From Paraburkholderia saeva (GTDB lineage: Bacteria; Pseudomonadota; Gammaproteobacteria; Burkholderiales; Burkholderiaceae), in the NCBI RefSeq assembly GCF_907164555.1, contig NZ_CAJQZC010000001.1:852240-916239 (forward strand): a DNA stretch of 64,000 nucleotides. The letters are read 5' to 3'. The translations under genes were made by a program, and so were the position numbers. This document shows, in pieces, positions 1-8,947 of this stretch. The notes beneath the pieces were generated by a model. That model saw only the letters and a program-made list of their open reading frames with translations, did not search any database and had not been told where the DNA came from. The stretch's first letter is position 1. Each line of letters starts with the position of its first letter.

Positions 1-393
1 CGACACAGAGCCGTCCGTGCCCATGTTGCCGCCGAACTTCGAGAACGCGTGACGCACTTCCGCGACCGTGCGGGTGCGGTTGTCGGTCATCGTGTCGACG
101 ATGATCGCCGCGCCGCCGATGCCGTAGCCTTCGTAGCGGATTTCCTCGTAGTTCGCGCCGTCGACACCGCCCACGCCGCGCTGGATCGCGCGGTTGATGT
201 TGTCCTTCGGCATGTTGGCGTCGTACGCCTTGTCGACGGCGAGCCGCAGACGCGGGTTCGTGTCGGCGTCGCCGCCGCCCATGCGGGCCGCGACCTGGAT
301 TTCCTTGATCAGCCGCGTCCAGACCTTGCCGCGTTTGGCATCGGTCGCCGCTTTCTTATGCTTGATGTTGGCCCATTTCGAATGACCCGCCAT
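1..393 (-). CDS. yebC: YebC/PmpR family DNA-binding regulator, 3' end outside window
   Basis: The first 131 codons are present, starting [16 protein letters not shown], the near-invariant N-terminus of this family. The residues [11 protein letters not shown] and the stretch around [21 protein letters not shown] also fit. Family members are about 240 residues, so the C-terminal half lies beyond position 1. Some members act as transcriptional regulators; others (TACO1-like) have been linked to ribosome stalling at proline-rich stretches, so the exact role here is open. A strong Shine-Dalgarno GGAGAAA lies just upstream of the ATG and fixes the start. The gene is divergent from hicAB. Confidence 0.93.
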   Translation of the reverse strand, partial: MAGHSKWANIKHKKAATDAKRGKVWTRLIKEIQVAARMGGGDADTNPRLRLAVDKAYDANMPKDNINRAIQRGVGGVDGANYEEIRYEGYGIGGAAIIVDTMTDNRTRTVAEVRHAFSKFGGNMGTDGSVS

Positions 394-617
394 TACTTTC
401 TCCGTCGCATGCGCCTGTGGGGCGCACGCATTAATCCGATTGTCGATGCGTTTTTGTTGCCTGATCACGCGCGTACAGACGCTTTGGGCGCGCCTCGCAG
501 CGTGGAGGCCGGTTTGCGCCGCGTGATGAGCGGATTCGAATTTTATCATGCCGGCGCGGGGCGGCAGAGGGTAAGGGCGGGGAAATGCGGTGGGTTTGGT
601 ACAGGCAGAAGCAGCGA

Positions 618-647
618 TTGCAAATATAAACATTTTTGTTTATATTT
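618..647 (+). promoter_or_regulatory. hicAB promoter overlapped by AT-rich palindrome (probable HicB operator)
   Basis: TTGCAA (618-623) and TATATT (641-646) are separated by 17 bases, a good sigma-70 promoter. A perfect 10-bp inverted repeat (AAATATAAAC at 622-631, GTTTATATTT at 638-647, 6-base centre) covers the spacer and the -10 box. It is strikingly AT-rich against a GC-rich background. The antitoxin gene downstream encodes a helix-turn-helix protein, so autorepression by HicB or HicAB at this site is the natural inference. The predicted start of transcription is near 653. Confidence 0.6.
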
Positions 648-677
648 ATGAGGGTGTTCACGGACACAGGGGGGAAG

Positions 678-854
678 GTGAAACAAAGCGAGTTCAAACG
701 CTGGCTCGCTGACCGTGGGGCAACTTTCGAACAGGGCACAAAGCATTTGAAGGTATATCTGAACGGTCGGCAGACAACGCTGCCGAGGCATCCCGCTCAT
801 GAGATTTCTGAGCCGCTTCGAAAGGCCATTCTGAAGCAGTTGAACTGTAAATAA
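678..854 (+). CDS. hicA: HicA-type mRNA interferase toxin
   Basis: This 58-residue protein has the HicA double-stranded-RNA-binding-like fold signature: VKQSEFKRWLADRGATFEQG, then the catalytic-type His at residue 23 in GTKHLKVY and the PRHP strand. HicA toxins cleave mRNA and stop growth until neutralised by HicB. GTG at 678 is chosen as start because homologues begin M/V-K-x-S-E-F. The in-frame ATGs at 636 and 648 lie upstream of the predicted transcription start, and a G-rich ribosome site precedes 678. The gene is followed 70 bases later by hicB, the usual toxin-first order of hicAB modules. Confidence 0.82.
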   Translation: MKQSEFKRWLADRGATFEQGTKHLKVYLNGRQTTLPRHPAHEISEPLRKAILKQLNCK

Positions 855-924
855 GGCCAGGCCCCGCAAGGGGCTTGCTGATGCCCGTGCTGACTGCCCG
901 GGAACATGACACACGGAGAGTTAC

Positions 925-1347
925 ATGTTTCGTTATCCCGCCCGCATCGAAAGGGACGAGGCCGGCTTCACCGTTTCATTCCGCGATATTCCGGAAGCGC
1001 TGACTTCGGGCGCGACGCTCGACGAAGCGCGGGAAATGGCTGTCGACGCGCTGGCTACTGCGATGGATTTCTATTTCGAGGACAAGCGCCCGGTGCCGTC
1101 GCCTTCGAAACCCCGGCGCGGAGAAGCGCTGATCGAACTGCCGGCAAGTCTGGCCGCCAAGGTACTGTTGCTGAACGAAATGCTCAGGCAAAAGGTTTCA
1201 CCGGCCGAGCTGGCGAGACGCCTTCATACCCGGCCGCAGGAAATCCAGCGTGTCATCGATATCGGCCACGTGACGAAGATCGACACGATCGCGTCGGCAT
1301 TTGCGGCGCTGGGCAAGCGCCTCGAGCTTTCCGTGGTGCCGGCCTGA
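925..1347 (+). CDS. hicB: HicB-type antitoxin with C-terminal helix-turn-helix
   Basis: The protein has 140 residues. Residues 1-55 form the HicB partial-RNase-H-like lobe (YPARIERDEAGFTVSFRDIPEALTSG, then a DEAREMAVDAL helix). Residues about 90-130 form an XRE/Arc-like DNA-binding part (SPAELARRLHTRPQEIQRVIDI). HicB binds and inhibits HicA and usually represses its own operon. A GGAGAG Shine-Dalgarno sits 5 bases before the ATG. The palindrome at 622-647 is the likely operator. The module lies between housekeeping genes and does not look attached to a larger island. Confidence 0.86.
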   Translation: MFRYPARIERDEAGFTVSFRDIPEALTSGATLDEAREMAVDALATAMDFYFEDKRPVPSPSKPRRGEALIELPASLAAKVLLLNEMLRQKVSPAELARRLHTRPQEIQRVIDIGHVTKIDTIASAFAALGKRLELSVVPA

Positions 1348-1363
1348 CGCCGGCGCCCCGATC

Positions 1364-2014
1364 TCAGTTCTTCGTACCGAACAGCCGGTCGCCGGCGTCG
1401 CCGAGACCCGGCACGATGTACGCGTGCTCGTTCAGGTGCGAATCGAGCGAAGCAACGAACAGTTTCACGTCCGGATGCGCGTCCTGGAACACCTGGACGC
1501 CTTCGGGCGCGGCCACCAGCGCGAGGAACATGATGTTCTCGCCCGGTACGTTACGGCGCTTGAGCACGTCGACGGCGTGTACCGCCGAATAGCCGGTCGC
1601 GACCATCGGATCGCACAGGATGAAGATCCGGTCTTCCAGATCCGGCAGGCGCACGAGGTATTCGACCGGCCGGTGATCGTCGGCGCGATACACGCCGATG
1701 TGGCCGACGCGCGCCGACGGAATCAGCTCCAGCAGCCCGTCCGACATCCCGATGCCCGCGCGCAGCACCGGCACGATCGCGAGCTTCTTGCCGGCGATCA
1801 CGGGCGCGTCGATGTCGACGAGCGGCGTCGAGACCGGCCGGGTGGTCATCGGCAGGTTGCGGGTGATCTCATAGCCCATCAGCAGCGTGATTTCGCGCAG
1901 CAGTTCGCGGAACGTGCGCGTCGACGTGTCCCGGTCGCGCATGTGCGACAGCTTGTGCTGGATCAACGGGTGGTCGAGGATGAAAAGATTGGGAAAACGG
2001 CTGTCCTGTGTCAT
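1364..2014 (-). CDS. upp: Uracil phosphoribosyltransferase
   Basis: The enzyme makes UMP from uracil and PRPP in pyrimidine salvage. The 216 residues match the usual length. Visible motifs are [12 protein letters not shown] (84-95), the PRPP-binding loop [11 protein letters not shown] (134-144) and the C-terminal uracil-binding [16 protein letters not shown] (199-214). The start at 2014 ([10 protein letters not shown]) matches family N-termini; the reading frame stays open upstream but that extension is not protein-like. It converges on hicB with only 16 bases between stops, and is divergent from the SDR gene at 2290. Confidence 0.96.
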   Translation of the reverse strand: MTQDSRFPNLFILDHPLIQHKLSHMRDRDTSTRTFRELLREITLLMGYEITRNLPMTTRPVSTPLVDIDAPVIAGKKLAIVPVLRAGIGMSDGLLELIPSARVGHIGVYRADDHRPVEYLVRLPDLEDRIFILCDPMVATGYSAVHAVDVLKRRNVPGENIMFLALVAAPEGVQVFQDAHPDVKLFVASLDSHLNEHAYIVPGLGDAGDRLFGTKN

Positions 2015-2164
2015 GGCGTATGCGCGGGCGGCGGCAAGAGGGATCGGCTGGCACGTCGCCTTGCGCCGGAAACCGGCCGGCAGCGCGCACCACGGCTGCA
2101 AGTTTACCGAAAGTGCCGCAGGAAGATACCGGAGATTGCGAGGCGGGCACCGGCAGCGCACCGT

Positions 2165-2181
2165 CGATTCTTCTAGAATCG
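2165..2181. repeat. 7-bp palindrome in the upp/SDR divergent spacer
   Basis: CGATTCT-TCT-AGAATCG is a perfect inverted repeat in the 275-base spacer between two divergent genes. Its right arm contains TAGAAT, which could be a -10 box for the plus-strand gene. It may be an operator, but nothing identifies the protein that would bind. The rest of the spacer shows no obvious feature. Confidence 0.35.
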
Positions 2182-2289
2182 GGGCATCGGTGCGGCCGCA
2201 TGGTCACCGCAGGGCCGCATGGCAGGCCAGCCAGGCCGTCATTGAGCTTTCGGCACTGAACCCTCGACACTGACAAAAAGGATACGGAA

Positions 2290-3069
2290 ATGGATCTGGG
2301 CATTGCAGGACGGACCGCGCTGGTATGCGCGGCGAGCAAGGGTCTCGGTCGGGGCTGCGCCGAAGCGCTCGCCGCCGAAGGGGTGAACGTGGTGATCGTC
2401 GCCCGCACGGCAGAGACGCTCGAGGCGACCGCCGCGGCGATCCGCGCCGCGAGCGGCGTCGATGTGAAAGCCGTCGCCTGCGATATCACCACGCCCGAAG
2501 GGCGCGCCGCCGCGCTCGCGGCGTGCCCGCAACCGGACATTCTCGTCAACAACGCGGGTGGCCCGCCGCCAGGCGACTTCCGTCAGTTCACCCACGACGA
2601 CTGGATCCGCGCGCTCGAAGCCAACATGCTGACGCCGATCGAACTGATGCGCGCGACGATCGACGGTATGATCAGCCGCGGCTTTGGCCGCATCGTCAAC
2701 ATCACGAGCTCGGCGGTCAAGGCGCCGATCGACGTGCTCGGTCTGTCGAACGGCGCGCGCTCGGGGTTGACGGGCTTCGTCGCGGGCCTCGCTCGCAAGG
2801 TCGCGCCGCAGGGCGTGACGATCAACAACCTGCTGCCGGGCATGTTCGATACCGACCGCATTGTCGGCACAATCGAAGCCCAGGCGAAAGCGCAGGACAT
2901 CACGATCGAGGAATCGCGCAGGCGCCGGATGGCGTCGATTCCGGCGGGCCGTTTCGGCACGTCCGACGAGTTCGGCCGCGCCTGTGCGTTCCTGTGCAGC
3001 GCGCACGCGGGTTACATTACCGGCCAGAACTGGCTCATCGACGGCGGCGCGTATCCGGGCACGTTCTGA
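2290..3069 (+). CDS. SDR-family protein with degenerate catalytic site
   Basis: The 259 residues have the short-chain dehydrogenase layout: a nucleotide-binding loop [10 protein letters not shown] (13-22), the NNAG motif (87-90), the active-site-region serines at 140-141, and a C-terminal GQNWLIDGG. The Tyr-x3-Lys catalytic pair is absent. The aligned segment reads LSNGARSGL, giving Ser153 and Arg157 where Tyr and Lys are expected. It resembles the subgroup of putative 3-oxoacyl-ACP-reductase-like SDRs that lack a perfect catalytic tetrad. The substrate is unknown. It is followed after 62 bases by mgsA on the same strand and may be cotranscribed with it. Confidence 0.85.
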   Translation: MDLGIAGRTALVCAASKGLGRGCAEALAAEGVNVVIVARTAETLEATAAAIRAASGVDVKAVACDITTPEGRAAALAACPQPDILVNNAGGPPPGDFRQFTHDDWIRALEANMLTPIELMRATIDGMISRGFGRIVNITSSAVKAPIDVLGLSNGARSGLTGFVAGLARKVAPQGVTINNLLPGMFDTDRIVGTIEAQAKAQDITIEESRRRRMASIPAGRFGTSDEFGRACAFLCSAHAGYITGQNWLIDGGAYPGTF

Positions 3070-3131
3070 TTTTCGTTCTCCGCCCGAACGTATTGACCAA
3101 CCCTAACAAGCACACTCAGGAGTATGGCTTC

Positions 3132-3521
3132 ATGACCACCCGCGTCGCGCTCATCGCGCACGATCACAAGAAAGACGACATCGTCCAGCTCTCCGGCGAA
3201 TACGCCAGCACGCTCGCGCGCTGCGAACTCCTCGCGACGGGTACGACCGGCTCGCGGATCGCCGCGGCGCACGGGCTGACGGTCGAGCGGATGCTGTCGG
3301 GTCCGCACGGCGGCGACCTGCAGATCGGCGCGCAACTCGCGGAAGGCAAGGTCGACATGGTGATCTTCCTGCGCGACCCGATGACGCCGCAGCCGCACGA
3401 ACCGGATATCAACGCGCTGGTGCGGGCCTGTGACGTGCACAACATTCCATGTGCGACGAACATCTCGACCGCCCGGATGATCCTCGACGTGCTCACACTG
3501 CGTCTCACGCAGAAGATCTGA
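3132..3521 (+). CDS. mgsA: Methylglyoxal synthase
   Basis: The enzyme converts dihydroxyacetone phosphate to methylglyoxal and phosphate, a bypass that relieves sugar-phosphate stress. The protein has 129 residues. The phosphate-binding GTTG is at 37-40, the catalytic Asp62 in SGPHGGD, and Asp82 in FLRDPM. The ATG at 3132 is preceded by an AGGAG site about 12 bases upstream and gives the family N-terminus ending in the AHDHKK segment. The gene lies between an SDR and a quinone reductase, all reading the same way. Confidence 0.95.
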   Translation: MTTRVALIAHDHKKDDIVQLSGEYASTLARCELLATGTTGSRIAAAHGLTVERMLSGPHGGDLQIGAQLAEGKVDMVIFLRDPMTPQPHEPDINALVRACDVHNIPCATNISTARMILDVLTLRLTQKI

Positions 3522-3576
3522 AGCAGAGCCTCGACACGCTGATTCTTTGCAGCCAGTCGCAACATCAGGAGACACC

Positions 3577-4551
3577 ATGACGAAAGCGATCCGATTCGAC
3601 AGGACCGGCGGCCCGGAAGTAATGAAATGGGTCGACGTCGAAGTGGGCAAGCCAGGCGAAGGCGAGATCCGTATCCGTCAGCACGCGGTCGGGCTCAACT
3701 ATATCGATGTGTATTTCCGCACGGGCCTGTATCCGCTGCCGCTGCCGGGCGGCCTCGGCATGGAAGCCGCCGGCGAAGTGACGGAAACTGGCGCGGGCGT
3801 GACGGGCGTGAAGGTGGGCGATCGCGTCGCCTACGTGGCGCGGCCGCCGGGCGCTTACGCCCAGGAGCGCGTGCTGCCGGCCGCGCAGGTCGTGAAGCTG
3901 CCCGATGCCATCAGCTATGAAGACGCGGCGTCGGCGATGCTGCAGGGCCTCACCGCGCAATACCTGCTGCGCCGCACGTATCCGGTGAAAGCGGGCGACA
4001 CGATCCTGATCCAGGCGGCGGCGGGCGGCGTCGGCCTGCTCGCGTGCCAGTGGGCGAAAGCGTTGGGCGCGACGGTGATCGGCACAGTCGGCTCAGACGA
4101 AAAAGCCGAAATCGCGAAGGCGCACGGTTGCGATCACGCGATCGTCTATACGCGCGAGAACTTCACGAAGCGCGTGCGTGAAATCACGAACGGCGCGGGC
4201 GTGCCGGTTGTTTATGACTCGATCGGCAAGGACACGTTTACCGCGTCGCTCGACTGTCTCGCGCCGCTTGGCATGTTCGTGAGCTTCGGCAACGCGTCAG
4301 GTCCGCTGCCGCCGATCGATTCGTCCGAGTTCGCCGGACGCGGTTCGCTCTTCTTCACGCGGCCGACGCTCTTTACGTACATCGGCAAGCGCGCCGATTA
4401 CGATGCGATGGCCACCGAACTCTTCGATGTCATCGCGACGGGCAAGGTGAAGACGAGCGTGAACCAGCGTTACGCGCTGGCCGATGTCGGAAGGGCGCAT
4501 GCGGATCTGGAAGGTCGTCGCACTACGGGATCGACGGTGTTGCTGCCCTGA
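3577..4551 (+). CDS. NADPH:quinone reductase, zeta-crystallin type (MDR family)
   Basis: This 324-residue protein is a zinc-free medium-chain reductase. The N-terminal GroES-like part contains the GLNYIDVYFRTGLYP segment. The Rossmann domain has the AAAGGVGLLACQWAKALGA dinucleotide loop. It lacks the Cys ligands of zinc alcohol dehydrogenases. The expected role is one-electron reduction of quinones with NADPH. An AGGAGA site at 3568-3573 supports the ATG at 3577. It ends before a strong terminator, so it is probably the last gene of the SDR-mgsA-qor group. Confidence 0.92.
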   Translation: MTKAIRFDRTGGPEVMKWVDVEVGKPGEGEIRIRQHAVGLNYIDVYFRTGLYPLPLPGGLGMEAAGEVTETGAGVTGVKVGDRVAYVARPPGAYAQERVLPAAQVVKLPDAISYEDAASAMLQGLTAQYLLRRTYPVKAGDTILIQAAAGGVGLLACQWAKALGATVIGTVGSDEKAEIAKAHGCDHAIVYTRENFTKRVREITNGAGVPVVYDSIGKDTFTASLDCLAPLGMFVSFGNASGPLPPIDSSEFAGRGSLFFTRPTLFTYIGKRADYDAMATELFDVIATGKVKTSVNQRYALADVGRAHADLEGRRTTGSTVLLP

Positions 4552-4619
4552 CGCATGCGGCGCTAGCGCGCCAGCCGATATGACGTAACGCCGTAACAGA
4601 AGCAAGGACGCAACCACAC

Positions 4620-4652
4620 AGGCCGTGCCCGGGAAACCGGGCGCGGCCTTTT
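4620..4652 (+). terminator. Intrinsic terminator after the quinone reductase
   Basis: A 13-bp stem (4620-4632 with 4637-4649, one G-T wobble) closed by a GAAA tetraloop is followed by TTTT. It separates the mgsA-qor group from the kdp locus. Confidence 0.88.
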
Positions 4653-4656
4653 CACG

Positions 4657-4704
4657 TTTACGCGTTTTTTACACAGCCGCCGCCAGCTTTGACCCGTCCT
4701 TTAC
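4657..4704 (+). promoter_or_regulatory. TTTAC direct repeats, candidate KdpE-binding region
   Basis: TTTAC occurs at 4657-4661, 4668-4672 and 4700-4704. The first two are 11 bases apart, about one helical turn, as expected for an OmpR-family response regulator such as KdpE. They lie just upstream of the kdp coding block. No convincing -35/-10 pair was found. This is an inference from position and spacing. Confidence 0.35.
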
Positions 4705-4757
4705 GTGCATCGGCATATCCTGGCAGTCATCCAAAGTCCGTACATGGAGAACTCTAA

Positions 4758-4871
4758 ATGGATGTGCTGTACATCGGGGGCCTGGTGCTGTTTTCAGCGC
4801 TGACCTTTGCATTGATCGCCGGCTGCGAGAAGTTGATGCAGTTCCGCCGTGGCCAGGGAGCGCGCTCATGA
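4758..4871 (+). CDS. 37-residue single-span membrane protein heading the kdp operon
   Basis: The ORF encodes a start MDVLYIGGLVLFSALTFALI, then AGCEKLMQFRRGQGARS: one hydrophobic segment (about residues 4-22) and a basic tail, so the C-terminus is probably cytoplasmic. A GGAG site lies 8 bases before the ATG. Its TGA overlaps the kdpF ATG (ATGA), indicating translational coupling. I do not recognise a named family. The position suggests an additional small subunit, assembly factor or regulator of the Kdp complex, or a leader ORF that tunes kdpF translation. Confidence 0.7.
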   Translation: MDVLYIGGLVLFSALTFALIAGCEKLMQFRRGQGARS

Positions 4872-4960
4872 CCTGGATCCTGTGGCTCTCGGGCTCGGCA
4901 ACCGCGTTGCTGTTCGCCTATCTCGTCTATGCGCTCCTGCGCGCGGAGGACATTGAATGA
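4868..4960 (+). CDS. kdpF: KdpF, small subunit of the K+-transporting ATPase
   Basis: The 30-residue protein MTWILWLSGSATALLFAYLV followed by YALLRAEDIE has one transmembrane helix and matches KdpF in size, pattern and place. KdpF stabilises the KdpFABC complex in the inner membrane. It overlaps the small ORF before it and kdpA after it by ATGA, so the three are translationally coupled. Confidence 0.9.
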   Translation: MTWILWLSGSATALLFAYLVYALLRAEDIE

Positions 4961-6762
4961 ACTCGAACAATGTCTTTCAAAGCGTGCTCTTTCTGGTCGT
5001 CCTGCTCGCGGCGGCGGTGCCCGTCTCGCGCTACATCACGAAGGTGATGGATGGCAGCTCACGCGCCGTGCGCTTCGGCGCGCCGCTCGAACGCCTGCTG
5101 TATCGCATCGCGGGCGTCGATCCTTCGAGCGAAATGAGCTGGAAACACTACGCGATCGCGACGATTGCGTTCAACACGTTGGGCGCTGCCTTCCTGTATC
5201 TGCTGCTACGCGTGCAGGGCTGGTTGCCGGGCAATCCGCAACAGTTCGGCGCGATGACTGTCGACGGCGCATTCAACACCGCCGTCAGCTTCGTCACGAA
5301 CACGAACTGGCAGGATTACTCGCCGGAACAGACGGTCGGCTACCTGGCGCAAATGCTCGGCTTCACGGTGCAGAACTTCCTGTCGGCGGCTACGGGTATC
5401 GTCGTTGTGATCGCGCTGATTCGTGGTTTCGCGCGCCATACCGCGCAGACCATCGGCAACTTCTGGGTCGATATCACGCGGGTCACGATGTACGTGCTCG
5501 TGCCGATGTCGATCGTGATCGCCGGGCTCTTGATGAGCCAGGGCGTGATCCAGAACTTCAAGGCGTATCAGGACGTTCCGACGCTGCAAACCACTACCTA
5601 CGCTGCGCCGAAGCTCGACGCGCAAGGCAATCCGGTGAAGGACGCGAAGGGCAATCCGGTCACGGTCGATACGCCCGTCAAGACGCAGACGATTGCGATG
5701 GGCCCGGTGGCTTCGCAGGAAGCGATCAAGATGCTCGGCACGAACGGTGGCGGCTTCTTTAACGGCAACTCGGCGCATCCGTATGAAAACCCGACGCCGT
5801 TCGCCAACTTCCTGCAGATCTTCGCGATGCTGCTGATTCCGGCGTCGCTGTGTCTGGTGTTCGGGCAGGTCATTGCCGACCGGAAGCAGGGCATCGCCGT
5901 GTTGGCCGTGATGGTGATTGCATTTGCCGCCTGTGTGGCCGGCGAAATCGGCGCTGAGCAGAGCGGCAATCCTGCGTTGAGCGCATTGCACGTCGACCAG
6001 TCGGCGAGCGCCCTGCAGGCAGGCGGCAACATGGAAGGCAAGGAAACGCGCTTCGGCATCGCGCAGTCGGGCATCTTCACGGTGGCGACGACCGCAGCTT
6101 CGTGCGGCGCGGTCAACAACATGCACGATTCGCTGACGCCGCTCGGTGGCCTGATTCCGATGCTCCTGATCCAGCTCGGCGAAGTGGTCTTCGGCGGCGT
6201 CGGTTCGGGTCTCTACGGGATGCTCGTGTTTGCGCTCCTCGCTGTATTCGTCGCGGGGCTGATGATCGGTCGTACGCCGGAGTATGTCGGCAAGAAGATC
6301 GAGGCGTACGAGATGAAGATGGTGTCGATCGTCGTGCTGCTGACGCCGATGCTGGTGCTCGTCGGTGCATCGATCGCGGTACTCGCGGATGCAGGCAAGG
6401 CCGGCATCCTGAACCCCGGCGCGCACGGCTTCTCCGAAATCCTCTACGCGTTCAGTTCCGCCGCGAACAACAACGGCAGCGCGTTCGCCGGCCTCACCGT
6501 GAGCACGCCGTTCTACAACTCGCTCCTCGGTATCGCGATGTGGTTCGGTCGCTTCGGCTCGATCGTGCCGGTGCTGGCGATTGCCGGTTCGCTCGCCGCG
6601 AAGAAGCGCATCGCCGTCACGGGCGGCACGCTGCCGACCCACGGCCCGCTCTTCGTCGTACTGCTGCTGGGCACGGTGCTGCTGGTCGGTGCGCTGACCT
6701 ACGTGCCTGCGCTTGCGCTCGGGCCCGGTGTCGAACATCTGATGATGATCGTGGGCCATTGA
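4957..6762 (+). CDS. kdpA: KdpA, potassium-binding channel-like subunit
   Basis: KdpA is the K+-selective, channel-like subunit of the high-affinity KdpFABC uptake ATPase. The 601-residue protein is polytopic. Recognisable selectivity-filter regions are TNTNWQDYSPEQT, the GTNGGGFFNGNSAHPYENPTP region, AASCGAVNNMHDS and SAANNNGSAFAGL. A loop around residues 210-245 contains two copies of a KDAxGNPV-like unit. The start overlaps the kdpF stop, with a GGAGG site inside kdpF. Confidence 0.98.
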   Translation: MNSNNVFQSVLFLVVLLAAAVPVSRYITKVMDGSSRAVRFGAPLERLLYRIAGVDPSSEMSWKHYAIATIAFNTLGAAFLYLLLRVQGWLPGNPQQFGAMTVDGAFNTAVSFVTNTNWQDYSPEQTVGYLAQMLGFTVQNFLSAATGIVVVIALIRGFARHTAQTIGNFWVDITRVTMYVLVPMSIVIAGLLMSQGVIQNFKAYQDVPTLQTTTYAAPKLDAQGNPVKDAKGNPVTVDTPVKTQTIAMGPVASQEAIKMLGTNGGGFFNGNSAHPYENPTPFANFLQIFAMLLIPASLCLVFGQVIADRKQGIAVLAVMVIAFAACVAGEIGAEQSGNPALSALHVDQSASALQAGGNMEGKETRFGIAQSGIFTVATTAASCGAVNNMHDSLTPLGGLIPMLLIQLGEVVFGGVGSGLYGMLVFALLAVFVAGLMIGRTPEYVGKKIEAYEMKMVSIVVLLTPMLVLVGASIAVLADAGKAGILNPGAHGFSEILYAFSSAANNNGSAFAGLTVSTPFYNSLLGIAMWFGRFGSIVPVLAIAGSLAAKKRIAVTGGTLPTHGPLFVVLLLGTVLLVGALTYVPALALGPGVEHLMMIVGH

Positions 6763-6795
6763 TGTGGCATTTCACTGGAATTCGGACAAAAGAAA

Positions 6796-8907
6796 ATGAC
6801 TGACCATTCTGCAACCCGGTCCATGTTCGACCCGGCGCTGGTGCGCCCGGCGATCGCGGACGCCTTCAGAAAACTCACGCCGCGTACGCAGTTTCGTAAC
6901 CCGGTGATGTTCTGTGTGTACGTCGGCAGCATCCTGACGACGATCCTTTGGGTCGCCGCGCTGGCCGGCCAGGCCGAAGCGCCCGCGGGTTTCATTCTCG
7001 CGGTCACGCTGTGGCTATGGTTCACGGTGTTGTTTGCCAACTTCGCGGAGGCGCTTGCCGAAGGCCGTTCGAAGGCCCAGGCTGCGTCGCTGCGCAGCGC
7101 GAAGAAAGACGTCATGGCGAAGAAGCTCAATGAGCCGCATCCGAAGTCGCCGATCCGCATCATGACGGCCACCGATCTGCGTCGCGGCGACGTCGTGCTC
7201 GTCGAAACCGGTGACGTCATTCCGGCCGACGGCGAAGTGATCGAAGGCGTCGCGTCGGTCGATGAGTCGGCGATTACCGGCGAATCGGCGCCGGTGATCC
7301 GCGAGTCGGGCGGCGACTTTTCGTCGGTGACGGGCGGCACGCGCGTGCTGTCGGACTGGATCGTCATGAAGGTGACGGCGAATCCCGGTGAAGCGTTTCT
7401 TGACCGCATGATCGCGATGGTCGAAGGCGCGAAGCGTCAGAAGACGCCGAACGAAATCGCCCTGACGATTCTGCTCGTCGCGCTGACGATCGTGATGCTG
7501 CTCGCCACCGCGACGCTGCTGCCGTTCTCGATGTTCTCCGTCGAAGCCGCGAAAGCGGGGCACGTCGTGACGATCACGGCGCTGGTCGCGCTGCTCGTGT
7601 GCCTGATTCCGACGACGATCGGCGGCCTGCTCTCCGCGATCGGCGTGGCTGGCATGAGCCGTATGATGCAGGCAAACGTGATCGCCACGTCGGGCCGCGC
7701 AGTGGAAGCCGCGGGCGACGTCGACGTGCTGCTGCTCGACAAGACCGGCACGATCACGCTCGGCAACCGTCAGGCGTCGCTCTTCGTGCCCGCTCCGGGC
7801 ATCACCGAAGAAGCGCTTGCCGATGCCGCGCAACTGTCGTCGCTTGCCGACGAAACGCCGGAAGGCCGCAGCATCGTCGTGCTCGCGAAGCAGCGTTTCA
7901 ACATCCGTCAACGCGATATGGCGACGCTGCATCCGGTGTTCCTCTCATTCAGCGCCCATACGCGGATGAGCGGCGTCGATCTCGCTCCGCAGGGGACTTC
8001 CTCCGGCGCAACAGGTCGCGAGATCCGCAAGGGTGCGGCCGACGCGGTAAAGCATTACGTCGAAGCGCATGGCGGACGTTATCCGTCGGAAGTCAGCAAC
8101 ACGGTCGCTGAAGTGGCGCGCCGCGGCAGCACGCCGCTCGTCGTTGCCGAACGGGTCGAAGGCGCGGCGCGTGTGCTCGGCGTGATCGAGTTGAAGGACG
8201 TCGTGAAGGGCGGCATCAAGGAACGCTTCGCCGAACTGCGCAAGATGGGCATCAAGACCGTCATGGTGACGGGTGACAACCGTCTGACCGCGGCCGCGAT
8301 TGCAGCCGAAGCGGGCGTCGACGATTTTCTCGCCGAAGCCACACCGGAAGCGAAGCTCTCGACGATCCGTGCGCATCAGACCGAAGGCCGCCTTGTCGCG
8401 ATGACGGGCGACGGCACGAACGACGCTCCCGCGCTCGCGCAGGCCGACGTTGCGGTGGCGATGAACACCGGCACGCAGGCGGCGAAGGAAGCCGGCAACA
8501 TGGTCGACCTCGATTCGAATCCGACCAAGCTGATTGAGATCGTCGAGATCGGCAAGCAGATGCTGATGACGCGCGGCTCGCTCACGACGTTCTCGATTGC
8601 CAACGACGTCGCCAAGTACTTCGCGATCATTCCGGCCGCGTTCGCCACGACCTACCCGGCGCTGAACGCGCTGAACGTGATGCATCTCGCGACACCGGCG
8701 TCCGCGATCATGTCGGCGGTGATTTTCAACGCGCTGATCATCGTGATGCTGATTCCGCTCGCGCTGAAGGGCGTGAAGTACCGGCCGCTCGGCGCGGCGG
8801 TGCTGTTGCGCCGCAATCTGCTGGTGTATGGCCTGGGCGGGATCATCGTGCCGTTCATCGGCATCAAGCTCATCGATATGGTGCTGGCCGCATTGGGCTG
8901 GGTGTGA
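6796..8907 (+). CDS. kdpB: KdpB, P-type ATPase subunit
   Basis: KdpB is the ATP-hydrolysing subunit of KdpFABC. The 703 residues carry the P-type signature DKTGTIT with the phosphorylated Asp315, the actuator TGES at 161-164 (its Ser is the site of inhibitory phosphorylation known in E. coli KdpB), and the hinge motif [14 protein letters not shown]. The region near 390-405 ([15 protein letters not shown]) carries a short Ser/Gly/Thr-rich insertion in the nucleotide domain. It starts 33 bases after kdpA. Confidence 0.98.
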   Translation: MTDHSATRSMFDPALVRPAIADAFRKLTPRTQFRNPVMFCVYVGSILTTILWVAALAGQAEAPAGFILAVTLWLWFTVLFANFAEALAEGRSKAQAASLRSAKKDVMAKKLNEPHPKSPIRIMTATDLRRGDVVLVETGDVIPADGEVIEGVASVDESAITGESAPVIRESGGDFSSVTGGTRVLSDWIVMKVTANPGEAFLDRMIAMVEGAKRQKTPNEIALTILLVALTIVMLLATATLLPFSMFSVEAAKAGHVVTITALVALLVCLIPTTIGGLLSAIGVAGMSRMMQANVIATSGRAVEAAGDVDVLLLDKTGTITLGNRQASLFVPAPGITEEALADAAQLSSLADETPEGRSIVVLAKQRFNIRQRDMATLHPVFLSFSAHTRMSGVDLAPQGTSSGATGREIRKGAADAVKHYVEAHGGRYPSEVSNTVAEVARRGSTPLVVAERVEGAARVLGVIELKDVVKGGIKERFAELRKMGIKTVMVTGDNRLTAAAIAAEAGVDDFLAEATPEAKLSTIRAHQTEGRLVAMTGDGTNDAPALAQADVAVAMNTGTQAAKEAGNMVDLDSNPTKLIEIVEIGKQMLMTRGSLTTFSIANDVAKYFAIIPAAFATTYPALNALNVMHLATPASAIMSAVIFNALIIVMLIPLALKGVKYRPLGAAVLLRRNLLVYGLGGIIVPFIGIKLIDMVLAALGWV

Positions 8908-8947
8908 TCAGGCTCGCTGCTGATCGTTCCAAAAGGAAAGAATCATC

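Noticed and set aside
636..677. ATG codons at 636 and 648 as hicA start
   Set aside because: They lie before the predicted transcript start, inside or next to the operator palindrome, and would add residues not found in the family.
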